Shown: positions 35,299 through 47,655, counted from the stretch's first letter. The stretch: 64,000 nt of DNA from Sthenelais limicola (GCA_942159475.1 OW804096.1:9479836-9543835); one strand, 5' to 3'. Notes: generated from the letters alone by a model not told the origin. Made by a program: numbers and translations.

Positions 35299-35791
35299 TG
35301 ATTGGTTGCTTTACGCCCTTATCAACACCTTTAATATGGTTATATCAAGGGTGGGAGAGCTGAGAGGGAGTGAGTGATTGGTTGCTTTACGCCCTTATCA
35401 ACACCTTTAAGATGGTTATATCAAGGGCGGGAGAGCTGAGAGGGAGGCAGTATATGGCCATACCCAGGAAATAGATAGAGAAGAAGGGAGAGAGAGACAG
35501 AGAATTGAATTGAAAAGAGACAGAAAGGCACTTTATGGGTCAGATTTTCAGAAAATGTACAATTCAACTTCAGCGATCGTCTCAAATAGCCCACATTTCA
35601 GACGAAAATAATGTTCAAAATACAGTTCAACCTAACCAAACAGATTATTAGAATCAATACAATGCCTAATTTACTCGAATTTACCTAGTATTAGTCATAT
35701 TGCAGCCTAATTTTGCAGAATTTACTAAATGAGTACAGCTGCCAATTGTACATTTTCTGAAAATCTGACCCTTATGGTCATACCCAGGACA
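35299..35791 (-). mobile_element. SINE-like element, two modules, split by a MITE
   Basis: Two ~82-bp modules (GATTGGTTGCTTTACGCCC) followed by the GGCAGTATATGGCCATACCC region and the GCACTTTAT..GGTCATACCC end. Interrupted at 35537-35771 by a GTCAG MITE. Flanks AAGAGGATAGGAAGA and AAGAGGAAGAGAAGA may be a degraded target duplication. Confidence 0.7.
35537..35771 (+). mobile_element. GTCAG MITE, subfamily A (nested)
   Basis: Inserted in GCACTTTATGGTCATACCC of the SINE-like element with TSD TTAT. Uninterrupted versions at 49510 and 63138 give the pre-insertion site. Confidence 0.93.
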
Positions 35792-35999
35792 AGAGGAAGA
35801 GAAGAAAGAGGGATACACTGAAATGGGTGGTAAGGGACCAAAAACAATTTTGAATTGTATAATGTATAACTTAGAAATCCTAGTTTCTTTTTTCTCTCCG
35901 GCTCAGGGCCCAGTGGTATACCACCTTAGGGTGAATTGGGGAGCCATGATTTAAATAACAACAACCTTACACTGATGTAACTGCTCGTTAACCTGAATA

Positions 36000-36440
36000 A
36001 AAATGATTAAAAAAAAAGGAATAGTGGAATGTGGGGGAAGAGGGTAGGAAGAGGGAAGAAGAGCAGGAGATTGAGGTGGAAGAGGAAAAGGTGTGTGACT
36101 AGGAGGTGGAAGAGGAGACCAGGAGAAGAAGGAATGTGAGAAGAGGCAGGGTTCGGGGAAGAAGAAGAAGAAGAAGAAGAAGGGGATGATGTGAGACAAA
36201 GTGGATAAGGTTTAGTCTCTGATGGGAAAGAGGAAGTGAAGTAGAGGGAAGAGGAGGAGAGGAAATATATAGAGAAGAGTAAGTTGGGGAACAGAAAGAG
36301 GAAAACAAGAGAAAAGAGAAGAATGCATGAAAGATAAGCGATGGAATGGACAAACCAGCAGAAGGGAATAGAAGAGGGGACAAGGTCAGGGAGAGTAGGA
36401 GAAGTGAAAGGAATAGAAGAAGGACTAAAGAATGCGAGGG
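36000..36440. repeat. GAA/GGAA purine-rich tract
   Basis: AAGAGGAAG-type sequence with (GAA)n at about 36160-36182. Opposite-strand frames are Pro/Ser/Phe low complexity. Confidence 0.7.
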
Positions 36441-36812
36441 AAACCCAGAGAACCCAGAGAAAACATCTAGTCCTATACTTTACCCCTTAATGAGTTAAAC
36501 CCTCACTCCACTGAACCGAGTTTCTCACTCAGGGCAGTCGGCTGACGTATGGACAAAAAGACCTGACCATTGGATTCATCTATTAGTGAAGTGAGGCACG
36601 GATCTGACGGTCAACACTTGGCTAAATCCATCTTTTATGCATTTCGACTGGCCTGACTGCCCCCTGTTTCTCCCCCGACTGCGCCACGTTGAGAACATAG
36701 ACTTAGCGGTAGCTGTACAAACAACCCATTCAAGTGACTGACCTATTCACGCGTACACAGTAGCCAGGTATAGGGTTGATGGTTCGGCTAACTCAGTGGA
36801 TACAGGGCTTAA

Positions 36813-37024
36813 AGGGTGGTCTCCACTGGCTGCGGTAAGCTCTGCGGTAAGCCTTGCGATGGTTTGTACAGGTTCTGTAGGTGGTGACGAATGATGAGGT
36901 CCTTGCCTACATGGTCAGTGAACGATGTAGGCAGGACCTCGCCAATCCTCAACAACACAGCACCATCGCAAGGCTTACCACAGAGCTTACCACAGAGCTT
37001 ACCACAGCCAGTGGAGACCACCCT
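36813..37024. mobile_element. Foldback element, AGGGTGGTCTCC family
   Basis: Near-palindromic. The right arm has an extra GAGCTTACCACA unit relative to the left. It ends 7 bp before a tRNA-like sequence. Confidence 0.8.
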
Positions 37025-37031
37025 TTATGGA

Positions 37032-37105
37032 TCAGCCGAGTGGGAATCGAACCCGGGACCTTATAACTACAATAATAGAGCCAACACCTTAGAGCTAGCA
37101 GCTGA
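37032..37105 (-). tRNA. tRNA-like sequence, probably a pseudogene or SINE head
   Basis: On the minus strand a perfect pol III B box (GGTTCGATTCC) lies about 40 bases after an A-box-like TAGCTCTAAGGTG. The ends TCAGCTG and CGGCTGA can pair over 7 bp, one pair being G-U, giving a 74-nt span as in tRNAs. The T arm has only three good pairs, the D arm is weak and the anticodon stem is poor with no clear U33. I therefore expect a decayed tRNA or a tRNA-derived repeat head and do not assign an amino acid. Confidence 0.4.
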
Positions 37106-37686
37106 CTCTCCGAGTCTGTGCTATTATTTACCTTATTGGACTGGGGGCATTTCCTTGCGGGCTACCTTATTTGTGCTATCAATCATTCTGACATTGTGTA
37201 CTATAGGGGAAGTTCTATGGAGGTGTTAGGCTTCGCTTGACCCCGAGAATGACCCTTGACCCTCCCAGTTCACCTATTCAGTCTTCCGAGGAAATAAACC
37301 AGTTGCAATATCCACTGCGCATGCCTGGAGTGAGTGACGGATTGTGGGACTAAATGTAATTCATCTTCAGCTTAAGATAAAGAAATAAAGCAAGGTTGAA
37401 TACACTCTTTAAAGGGTGTTTGGACCACTGTAGTATACGTAAGCAAAGGAAGAGTTTGAAATTTAAATTATGTTTATTGACCTGAAATGAAATGAAAAAT
37501 AAATGGAAAAAATGTATAGATAATAGTGGCTGCAAAGAAGGGTCATGGTATAGATTCGGAATATATATACTAGCTAATTATACCAGCGATCTATTCTAAA
37601 ATTATAACAATGATCTGTTTGAAATAATTGTTCTCCATAGTAGTTAGAACACAGTCGATAGCCACATGCTTACACTTTTATACACA

Positions 37687-38176
37687 TATGTGACCAGCCA
37701 AGCAGAAAGGGAACTCCAGGGCCAAATTTTCGAATTTGGGTTTATTGTAGATTCTGAATCTGTGTGTCCTCCTGAATCAATAACCGAAAAGAATAGTTGA
37801 ATATTCCCAGAATTTGCCGAGATATGGGTTTTTTTGTAAAGTTATGTCAGTGTTCAGTGATGATCTCAAATTGATTGGATCGGTTGGAGTGACTCATTTT
37901 CCTGTGACACGTCACATGCACAAAAAATAAATTTAAAAAAGAAATAGAACCTGACGGAAATGTACAAAAGGGGAAATGAGCATTATAAAAGTGAAAGAAT
38001 TTTCCAGATACTCCAACAATTAGTGAAGTTACAGACTTTCAAAGTTACCTGTCACTCAGAATTACTAATATAAACATGTCTGACAGTGACGTCATGAATA
38101 TGATGTGACTCCTAGCGGGAATTCCCAGGAACTATAACTCCCACGGGAAGGTACCTTTCTGCTTGGCGGGTCACAT
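37687..38176. mobile_element. Inverted-repeat element (ATGTGACC..GCCAAGCAGAAAGG termini)
   Basis: Left ATGTGACCAGCCAAGCAGAA and right TTCTGCTTGGCGGGTCACAT are inverted repeats about 490 bp apart. Interior non-coding. At 37888-37916 it carries GTGACTCATTTTCCTGTGAC and a CGTCACAT end, resembling a right terminus of the TGTGATG MITE. Single copy here. Confidence 0.6.
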
Positions 38177-38495
38177 GTACGTTATTATAATAGAGCCCAG
38201 TTGATATATAATACAATACAAAACAATACATATCATGCCCCCTCTCAATGAGTTAATTTTTTATTATTTACAATTTATATACAGCCAATCTTCCATGAGA
38301 TGACAAATGAACATAAACGGGCATCATGCACAGTGTACAATTAATATTATGATCAACGGATGTCATGAACACATGAGGATAATGGGCTCACGGGTGATAA
38401 TTCAACACAGAAAAACCATGGTCTTCCTCCCACTGCTGTGTCTAGCTAGACTACGCTTTATGTAACAATACTACTCGAGATCAAGTTAGGAAAAA

Positions 38496-38822
38496 AAAAA
38501 AGGTGTGTTTCCGATTTACCCCCCTACCTAGAATAACCTTACCCTACCTAAAAGTTTTTTTTACCATATCTGATTTTTTCCCCATCATATCTTACTTTTT
38601 TTGGATTTTTTGACAAAAAAAGCTCATAAAAGCAGGAAAACGGGTTTTCCTAACCCAAAACTGTCAAAAAACACATTTCCTATGTTCAAAACAACTATTG
38701 TTATGAAAAAGACATTTTTTTCATTTCCTGGGAGGTGGTTTCCAAACAAAAAAAATTAACAAAAAAAAAAAGTTACCCCCCTACCTAGTTTTCAGCCAGA
38801 TAAATCGGAAACACACCTATTT
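38496..38822. mobile_element. Inverted-repeat element (AGGTGTGTTTCCGATTTA termini)
   Basis: Left AGGTGTGTTTCCGATTTACC and right GATAAATCGGAAACACACCT are inverted repeats, with CCCCCTACCTAG near both ends and A/T homopolymer runs outside. Interior is AT-rich and non-coding. Confidence 0.6.
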
Positions 38823-39084
38823 TTTTTTTGGCCTTAGGTTAAACACATATTGAATGAGGTAAGGTAGGAAAGTAAGGTAAAACTAAGGACTTCATTTCAC
38901 TGGTAGTAATGATAACAATACCTAGTATTGCTTGCATGTGTCATAAATATTGTTGGCTTGGGGGATAACATAACAATGAGAAAATATTGTGTGATGTATG
39001 ATCGTGGCCGAATGTTGTCATGGCAGATGTCATGCAAAATCTACCAGATCGTCATGATTACATGTATGCTATTTCTTTCTGTTA

Positions 39085-39308
39085 AGGGTGGTCTCCACTG
39101 GCTGCGGTAAGCTCTGCGGTAAGCCTTGCGATGGTTTGTGCTGGTTCTATAGGTGGAGAGGAATGACGAGGTCCTTGCCTACATGGTTCACTGGCCATGT
39201 AGGCAGGTCCTCGCCACTTCTCACCATCACAGCACCATCGCAAGGCTTACCGCAGAGCTTACCACAGAGCTTACCACAGAGCTTACTGCAGCCAGCGGAG
39301 ACCACCCT
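39085..39308. mobile_element. Foldback element, AGGGTGGTCTCC family
   Basis: Best-preserved copy. Exact TTA on both sides (39082-39084, 39309-39311) and three GAGCTTAC units in the right arm. A 3-bp TTA duplication is typical of PIF/Harbinger elements, but this is one copy only. Confidence 0.82.
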
Positions 39309-39311
39309 TTA

Positions 39312-40880
39312 TGCTACACTAAACTGTCAACCGAATCTTTTTTACTTTGGTGATCCATTTTTTTTTTTTTTTTTTTTTATTCTTGAATTGTTCACATTGT
39401 GATATTTCTCATCTCGAAAAGCAAAAGTCCAAGTAAATTTATACATCTAGGATAAATTTTAAATAGTAATATAAATAGTATATCTTGTTTTTATATTCTT
39501 CTTTTGATTTGATAAGCTGTGGTCTGTTCCAAATCATTATATCTTATAATACCTTAAATTATCAAATCAACTTTGATTGTTTCTATTGTTATTTTATTTC
39601 ATTTTATCCTATTTCATTTCATTATTACTACTAGACCTTTAACTATACAATGTGAACTGGAAATAAACAATATACAATAAAAACCAGTGAAAACCTCCAA
39701 TGATAGAAAAAGAACCAGTTTATGCGACCGAGTTCTTGGTACATAAATTATCAAATCAATTCAATGTAAACTTGTATAAATTGTTTTTTTTTTTATTTTT
39801 GCAAATTGAATTTCATTACTGAAGTCATGACTCATTTTTTCCAAGTTACATCAAGGATAAAATACACTTTATATAGATCTTAAGTTGTGTTCCGGGGGTA
39901 GATACAAATGTCTCAAGTTAGCTCATTTTCCACAATATAATTTACAAATATATATTTTTTACCTTTCCACATTAAATCTATTTGTCACAAGCATTGAAAC
40001 AACAAAATCATAACTAATACATCAAATCACATCAGGGACAATAGTACTTAACATTATGACGCTTCTTAAAATAAGAACAAATATAGGTTTGTGGTATCTT
40101 AATATTTTTCTCTTTCCTTTAATATTTTGTTCCGATTCACTACATAGCAAATAGTAACTGCTCTATCAACCTCAATATAACTCCGTTATATTATACATCA
40201 TTCTTAATTTTATTTTTACCTTGATTCTCGTCTTCATTACATGATCAACTTTTGGTAAAATAGAACGTATAAATTGTTAAGTATAGGGATTGAACCACTA
40301 CTAGAAGTTTAAATGTAAATGGAACTGGTAAAACAATATACAAACTAGTGAAAACCTCCGATGATAGAAAAAGAACCTGTTTATGAAACCGAGTCCTTGG
40401 TACATAAAGATTTTAGATTTAGATTTAAAAATATTTTATTCAGGACATTGAACATTTTCATACGTACAGTACAAATATTCTCAGGACAGCCTGATTTGCC
40501 AAAATTATTTTACAAAAAATAAGTAAGGTTACAAGAATAGATTGTGTCGATACAATATAAGTTATGATTAATTAAATTAAAATTTTAGAGGCATTTTTTC
40601 TTATAATACGATACAAACGTATTTCAGGTTTTCAATATAGAATAAAATACATGCTCTCAATGCAAATCACTGACAAAGTTTGAGAAATGACGAGCAACTA
40701 AAAAAGGAAACACTACATGTTACTACAGACGCCGTGCTCTTTTACATGAACCATTAATTAAATCAATTAACAAATCAATTCAATATAAACCAGTATAAAT
40801 TGTTAAGTATAGGGATTGAATAGAGATTTAACTCTACGGGCGAGCTGCTCAGGGCTCAGTATAAGAGCAGGAGGGACCAG
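39312..40880. other. AT-rich stretch with an internal diverged duplication
   Basis: A T run at 39358-39379. The segment AACCTCCAATGATAGAAAAA at about 39690 recurs at about 40350, followed in both by AGAACC, TTTATG and a GAGT..TTGGTACATAAA motif. TATAAATTGTTAAGTATAGG recurs near 40268 and 40794. A run of TAGATTT at about 40415-40432 next to TATTTTATTCAGG could be a reversed retroposon tail. No gene. Confidence 0.45.
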
Positions 40881-41046
40881 GTCGAGAGTTGCACCTTTTA
40901 CCCACCTGTTAATCTAAACATTGACAGAGACATGTCAACATGTCCCCTGTCTGGCCATTTGTTTGGTCTTGCCTTTCCATCCAGTTTGCTCCCGCTCAAA
41001 GGCAGTAGTTGGGTCTGACTGCAGGGTGGGAGGGGGTAAGCTTTGT

Positions 41047-41276
41047 GGGTCAGATTTTCAGAAAATGTACAATTGGCAGCTGTGCACATTGAGTAAATTC
41101 TGCTAAATTAGGCTGAAATTTGGTCAATACAAGGTAAATTCGAGTATATTTGGCATTGCATTGATTCTAGCAATCTGTTTGGTTAGGTTAAACTGTATTT
41201 TGAAGTTCATTTTCGTCTGAAATTTGTGTTATTTGAGAAGATTGGCGATGTTGAATTGTACATGAAAATCTGAGCC
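41047..41276 (-). mobile_element. GTCAG MITE, subfamily A
   Basis: TSD TTGT on both sides. The right terminal repeat has a small deletion (GTACATGAAAATC). Confidence 0.88.
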
Positions 41277-41783
41277 TTGTATGGTGGATGGTGGTGGGTG
41301 TCTAGGGGGTTACAGGTGGTAGTGGTGTGAAATAGGACCTTCAGATTATTGAATATTGTATATAAAGTTGGGTTTTTCTTTTAGCAAGCTATGTTTTCTT
41401 CCAATTTATGGCGCAACTGGAAGGCCTACTATCAGTAGAAATTGTCTAGTTGCCTATCGCCATATTGCTTTATGGAAATAAAATATTTCAACACAAATGA
41501 AGCAACATTTTGTATAGAAACATTACTGTCAGTTGTAGCCGACAAATACAGATATACTTAGGGTTACATTATCCAACTTTTAAAAAAGAAATGAATGTAA
41601 TTGCTAGCGTTTTTGTACCACAAGAACACAGAATGATGTCGTGAGAAATACAATAAGATAACCCTCCCCTCCATTATTATTTTAATTATGATATATCTGT
41701 AAGAAAGAGCTGACAAAATATATTGTATGTATGGAATGCCACACAAGCAACATCTGGCTCATGGGCGAATTCTCGAGATGTAT

Positions 41784-42018
41784 GGGTCAGATTTTCAGAA
41801 AATGCACAGTCGAGAGTTCTACACATCTATCCAATTCTACTAAATTAGAGTGAAAATTGATAAATACTAGGTATATCTGAGTGTATTCTGTATTGTATCT
41901 ATTTAATAAATCAGTTTGGTTATGTTGAACTGTATTTTGAACCTGATTTTTGTCTTAAATGTGGGTTATTTGAGAGGATTGGTGAAGGCGAATTGTACAT
42001 TTTCTGAAGATCTTACCC
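41784..42018 (-). mobile_element. GTCAG MITE, subfamily D
   Basis: Full length. Flanks GTAT and ATAT agree at 3 of 4 bases. Confidence 0.85.
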
Positions 42019-43788
42019 ATATTATACATCTCAAGGACAGAAAATCGATCACAAATATTGCAAGATATAGAGTAAACTTTGTAACGACAGGTATAAACAT
42101 CTTTGCTCTCCAAATCTGTAAATGGTGTCAATTTGATGGGATTATTCTTGGGGGAGGGCGGGGGGGGGGGGTTCAAGGGGGGGGGGGGTTGAGGTGAGAA
42201 ATGTGACTTTCAGATTGGTGAAAGATTGGGAAGCTAGGCTTGGCGACATATTTTAAAAGTAATTGGAGTTATTTTATTTGTCTATGTTCTTATATTACTA
42301 CTTTATATGAATATATTTTGGAAATAATAATTTAGATTCATGCTTGTACAATGTATAATTTGCCTCTTTATTTAACAGCACAATCTGAGAAAAATATAAA
42401 TGTTACATAATGATATGTTGCTGAAAAAAAATATCTAAATACAATATTGCACGAAAGTAAATACGAGACCAATTTACCTGACAAAAAAAAGGGCAAAATA
42501 GAACATTCTAGTTGGTTCCTACATCATCTATCTTTCCTTTGCTTACCAGATGGGACCCACTAAATAGAATCAGAGAGAAAGAGGGAGAGTAAAAGAGAAT
42601 AGATCAGTTGTTGAAGGAAATAAGACAGAATGGGTGTGAAAAGGTGGAGTTGGTGGGTGTGAGAGTTAGAGAGGGAGGGAGGAAAGTCAGGTGTGAGATG
42701 GATGGAGTGTATGAAAGAGTGCCAGAGGTTGAATTGATTCACAGAGTTTAAAAACCTTGGCTTGAAATCCTACTTTAGTTATGTATTGCACAAACTGCCT
42801 TTATTAAAGTTGCTATCCCAGCTATTTTACTGGTAACAAATCTTAGCAAAATGTGTTCACTGTTGGACCAACAGGACTGAAGTTAACAATACTTGGAAAA
42901 AAACTATGAGGCGCCATGTGTTACCTACAATATTCAGTCTTTTCCATGTACATAGAGAGACCAAATTAATAAATGCACTGACAAAATTCTGTTTAAACTG
43001 ACACCAAATAGCAAATAGATACATGCTGGGACAGAATAAATAAATGCAGTGGCAGGATTTATAAATACATGAACAGAACTAAAGGGTTCAATGACCGAAT
43101 TAATAAATACAGACACCAAACAAATAAATCATCACCAAATTTATGAATAGACATACCAAATTAATTGTTAATTGAGAATGAAGCTTTAATAATACGTAAG
43201 GGCATAGAGGCCACTATGTTTGAATCGCAGCTAGTGCATGGAGTATCAGTAATAACAAGAATAATTATGAGATCAAATACATGACCTTTCGCTATTTATC
43301 GACTTCTTTCATCTAAAATGAAAATACCCTGCTTTTTCCCATTAATCACTCGGCCACCGTTTTATTCATTTATTCATCTATTATTAACACATTTTTCACA
43401 ATCCAAACCTATCCAAAGATCCTAGATAATGTCTGGTATAATTCGAACCTTGTATAAGAATTATCTCATATCTATTGTCAGGACCATGCAATAGAGTGAA
43501 GTTAACAGGTGGTGAGACCTTGACTTAATGGTGATCATTGAAATCGAAAACTTATAAAAAAAATAGTTGTATATCGGTACCTCACGCTTAGAAATTGAAT
43601 GTTTTTATTTTTCATTATTTTCCTCTTTTATTGCGAGAATATTTAATAATGTATACCCTAATGAATACCGGTAGAAATGGATTAATTGTCCTTTTAACCT
43701 CAAGCTTAAAATAGCATTTTTGTTATTGTAAGCTTATGGAAAAACAAAACAAAAATCATTGCTGTTGCTCTATCTACGTCACACAATA
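42019..43788. other. Unassigned AT-rich stretch
   Basis: G homopolymer runs at about 42158-42190. Short AATAAATAC-type repeats at about 42960-43160. No gene, RNA or recognised element. Confidence 0.4.
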
Positions 43789-44023
43789 GGGTCAGATTTT
43801 CAGAAAATGTACAATTCAACTTCGCCAATCTTCTCAAATAACCCAAATTTCAGACGAAAATAACGTTCAAAATACAGTTCAACCTAAGCAAACAGATTGC
43901 TATAATCAATACAATGCCAAATTTACTCGAATTCACCAAGTATTGACCAAATTGCAGCCTAATTTAGCATAATTTACCCAGTGTGTACAGCTGCCAATTG
44001 TACATTTTTTGGAAATCTGACCC
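43789..44023 (+). mobile_element. GTCAG MITE, subfamily A
   Basis: Full length. Flanks AATA and AACA agree at 3 of 4 bases. Confidence 0.85.
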
Positions 44024-44482
44024 AACAACAAGACCCGATACCATTGCAAACAACACTCAGCAAAGTGATTCCATCAAAATACTAAAAACCCGCCATAAAG
44101 GTAACACACGTTTAAATGTGTCATTCAATATTTAATCCCTCGCTTTTTTCCCTGAACTATAAAAAAGAGGCATTTCCAGCGTGATACCGAGAAACCGTTC
44201 CAGCATTCTCTGAATGTTAGCATATCAAACCCATAAATAAATATGGAGAGGAGAAGGGGAATTCCCCTTTGACTGTGGCTGAATTCTTTTATCTTGTTTT
44301 CCTGTTCGGAAACTGGGCCAGTGCCAATCAGAGTTATTTTTGTGGGTTGCTGGACATTGGGATTTTATGGGAAAACAAACTCACATTTCCCTTGGCGCTA
44401 TCGGGTCTGTTCTGAATCAGATTTATGGCATTGACCCCTCACTCTCAGCTCTTTTGTCTTATGGATCATGGCGCCGGAAAAC

Positions 44483-44715
44483 GGGTCGGATTTTCAGAAG
44501 ATGTACAATTGGTCTACACCAATCCTCTCAAATAACCAAAATTTAAGAATAAAATTAGGTTTAACATACAGGACAACATAACTAGACAGATTTATTGAAT
44601 GAATACCATACAGAATATACCCAGACATACCTAGTATCTATCAATTTTCACTCAAATTTAGCAGAATTTGATGGATGTGTAGAACTGTAGATTGTGAATT
44701 TTCTGAAATGTACCC
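44483..44715 (+). mobile_element. GTCAG MITE, subfamily D
   Basis: Both ends recognisable, the right one eroded (TTCTGAAATGTACCC). No matching target duplication. Confidence 0.78.
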
Positions 44716-44994
44716 TTATTGGAGAAAGAACCGGGCGAGGCGATTGCGGGGGTGGGGGGGGGGGGTTATTATAATGATTTTATTTGACAAAATTGATTTT
44801 GATTTTGATTTGTTTGATGAAGTGGTTGTAAAAATGATTTGGTATTATGAATAATTGGTCAATATTGATCAAATAAATCGATGGATTGGATGAATACGAT
44901 GAGAGACTGAGAGGTGTGGGTGGGTGGGTTGTGTGAGGAGGTTTGAGGCTAAGAGAGGCAGAGGTGGGAGCGAGAGCGAGAAAGGGTTATATAT

Positions 44995-45229
44995 GGGTCA
45001 AATTTTCAGAAAATGTACAATTCCCCTTCACCAATCCTCTCAAATAACCCACATTTAAGACAGAAATGAGCTTCAAAATGTTGTTTAACAGAACAGAACT
45101 GATACTTTAAATCAATGCGACCCCAAATATACTCAGATATATCAGATATTCTTCATTTTTCAGCCTAATTTAGGAGAATTTCCTAAATGTGTAGAGCTAC
45201 CAATTGTACATTTTCTGAAAATCTGACCC
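44995..45229 (+). mobile_element. GTCAG MITE, subfamily B
   Basis: Full length with TSD ATAT. Confidence 0.9.
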
Positions 45230-45317
45230 ATATAGTGGCTGATACTTGGCGGGGTCATATGAGTGGAAAGGATTATGAGTCCAGCCAACTATGATCCCGC
45301 CTTTGCAAAGGCCAATG

Positions 45318-45413
45318 CCCTCGCCAATCCTATTAAATAACAAAATAAAGACAAAAATTATGTTCAAAATACAGTTCGACATAATCAAACAGAGTCTTTT
45401 TAATCAATGCAAA
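45318..45413 (+). mobile_element. GTCAG MITE internal fragment
   Basis: CTCGCCAATCCTATTAAATA and following bases match the interior. Both termini are absent. Confidence 0.55.
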
Positions 45414-46077
45414 TTAATGTCTGAGGAGCACAATCTTCTGACGAGAATACCTGTGATTTTTGAGATACAATGAAAGAAAACAATAATAAAGGTTGCAATT
45501 AGGGAGAAAAACACAGATTTACAGTGTCTAGGGTGAAATAATGTATAAGAGTTCCTGAATATTGGAAGATTATGAGCGGTTATTTTGCTGCAGGATTTCA
45601 TAAAAGTCCACATTTATTTTCGGAGACCCGCCAAAATCCTTTCCTGCCATGGATTCACTTATTATCGCTCCCGGTCTATTTGATTTCTGTATAAACATAT
45701 AACACCAGCAAAATATTTATAAATTCGGTCTTATAAGTCAAAATAATTTGAGTAAATTTAGTAATATTACCTCGTAAGTTTGGCTTTGGTGCTATGTGGA
45801 TCCCGTCTACCTATAATTAGAAAATATTATTGATAAATTCTGTCCAATAGATCATAATACGAGTAGATTCTGTGAGATTATTGTTATTGTAATCTCTGAG
45901 AATCAAGCTTTAACATATTTCCACGATCAGAATGAACGAAAACAAACATTCAAACATACAAAACCTTATTTAACTTTTCACTGCGCTTTGGCACTGGAAC
46001 TACAATATAATTCGCTTTTAATGGTACGTGTTACGTAACGGTTCTCTTATTGCACCTCTCATGCAGCGAGGGCATAT
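45414..46077. other. Unassigned AT-rich stretch
   Basis: Nothing recognised. Confidence 0.35.
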
Positions 46078-46311
46078 GGGTCAGATTTTCAGAAAATGCA
46101 CAATTCTTTTTCACCAATGCTCTCAGCTGATCCAAATTTAAGACAAAAATTAGGTTCAAAATACAGTTCAACATAACCAAATACATTGCTTGGATCATTG
46201 CAATACCAAATATACTCAGAAATACCTATTACTTATCATTTTCAGTTCAATTTAACCGAATTTACTAAATGTGTAGAGCTGTAGATTGTACATTTTCTGA
46301 AAATCTGACCC
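46078..46311 (+). mobile_element. GTCAG MITE, subfamily D-like
   Basis: TSD ATAT on both sides. GTAGATTGTAC before the right terminus. Confidence 0.88.
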
Positions 46312-46319
46312 ATATAATA

Positions 46320-46584
46320 TAGTGGAACCTTGCATAAAGACCACCTCTCTATAGAGACCACCCCTCTATTAAGACCAGTTTCTCTCAGATTCAGTCCCGA
46401 ATTGCTTTTCTCTTATTAGAATAGCCCCTCTAATAAGACCACCCCTCTATTAAGACCAGTTTCTCTCAGATTCAGTCCCGAATTGCTTTTCTCTTATTAG
46501 AATAGCCCCTCTAATGAGACCACCCCGCTAATAAGACCAGTTTCTCTCAGTCCCAAGGGTGGTCTCAATAGAGAGGTTCCACTG
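46320..46584. mobile_element. Pogo-like MITE (AGTGGAACC termini)
   Basis: Ends AGTGGAACCTTGCATAAAGA and TCTCAATAGAGAGGTTCCAC are imperfect inverted repeats. Inside, the block CTCTATTAAGACCAGTTTCT plus CAGTCCCGAATTGC repeats about 2.5 times. AGTGGAACCTC-type ends with a TA target are typical of pogo/Tigger-type Tc1-mariner elements. The assignment is from the ends only. Confidence 0.6.
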
Positions 46585-47022
46585 TACTTTGTAGAACCTA
46601 AGGAAAACATCCTAGTGTCTGTGGCAACTCTAAGCGTCCTATCGTGCGTGGGAGGTGGAGAGAAAGCGGAGAAAGCCAAGTAGGTGGTGGGGGAGGATGT
46701 GATGAATGATTTAGGTATCAATAATGACAACTTATATTCATATCCCATTCTTTGCCAATGCTTTTTGCCAGAGAATTCATCCTACTACAGAATAGGCTAT
46801 TACTAGGCATTCTAGTGAGGTCTATAGAGATGTGTATGGGTACGAGCACAAAGACATATACAATTGGCTGCTTCAAACAATATTGTAACTTTTGAAAATT
46901 AATGCCAATTTACTGAAGCACCGGGAAAAGTTAATTGACTGATTAATTAATTCTTAATTACTTCGAAATTTAGAATATAAGGTTAGTGATGCAAAAGTGC
47001 TGAACTGAATCTGCTTATACAT

Positions 47023-47257
47023 GGGTCAGAATTTCAGAAAATGTACAATTAGCAGCTCTACACATTTAGGAAGTTCTCCTAAATTAGGCTGAAAAATGAA
47101 GAATACCGGGTATATCTGAGTATATTTGGTATCACATTGATTTAAAGTATCAGTTCTGTTATGTTAAAGTGCATTTTGAAGTTCATTTTTGTCTTGAATG
47201 TGAGCTGTTTGAGAGGACTGGTGAAGGCCAATTGTACATTTTCTGAAAATCTGGCCC
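47023..47257 (-). mobile_element. GTCAG MITE, subfamily B
   Basis: Full length with TSD ACAT. Confidence 0.9.
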
Positions 47258-47420
47258 ACATGGTGTTCTCTGGTGTACTTTTAAAGGAGAGATATGATGT
47301 TCACAATCATGGGGAAGTATGATTCATTGCATTTAATTAATTATATTAGGGAAACTCCTCCGAGAAAATCATGATTATAGCTGCACATACCCTGATCTGT
47401 ATTAAATGTTGTAGATATAA

Positions 47421-47655
47421 GGGTCAGATTTTCAGAAAATCTACAATTGGCAGATCAACATATTTTGTAAGTTCTACTAAATTGGACTGAAAAATCATCA
47501 ACATTAGGTGTATATGAGTGTATTTGGTATTGGCTGGATTCAAACAATCTGTTTGGTTAAGTTGAACAGTATTTTGAACCTGATTTTTGTCTTAAATTTG
47601 GGTTATTTGAGAGAATTGCTGAAGGTGAATTGTACATTTTCTGAAAATCTGACCC
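47421..47655 (-). mobile_element. GTCAG MITE, subfamily C
   Basis: Full length. Flanks ATAA and ATAT agree at 3 of 4 bases. Confidence 0.86.

Noticed and set aside
43200..43260. tRNA B-box-like GTTTGAATCGC
   Set aside because: No A box at the proper distance and no pairable ends.
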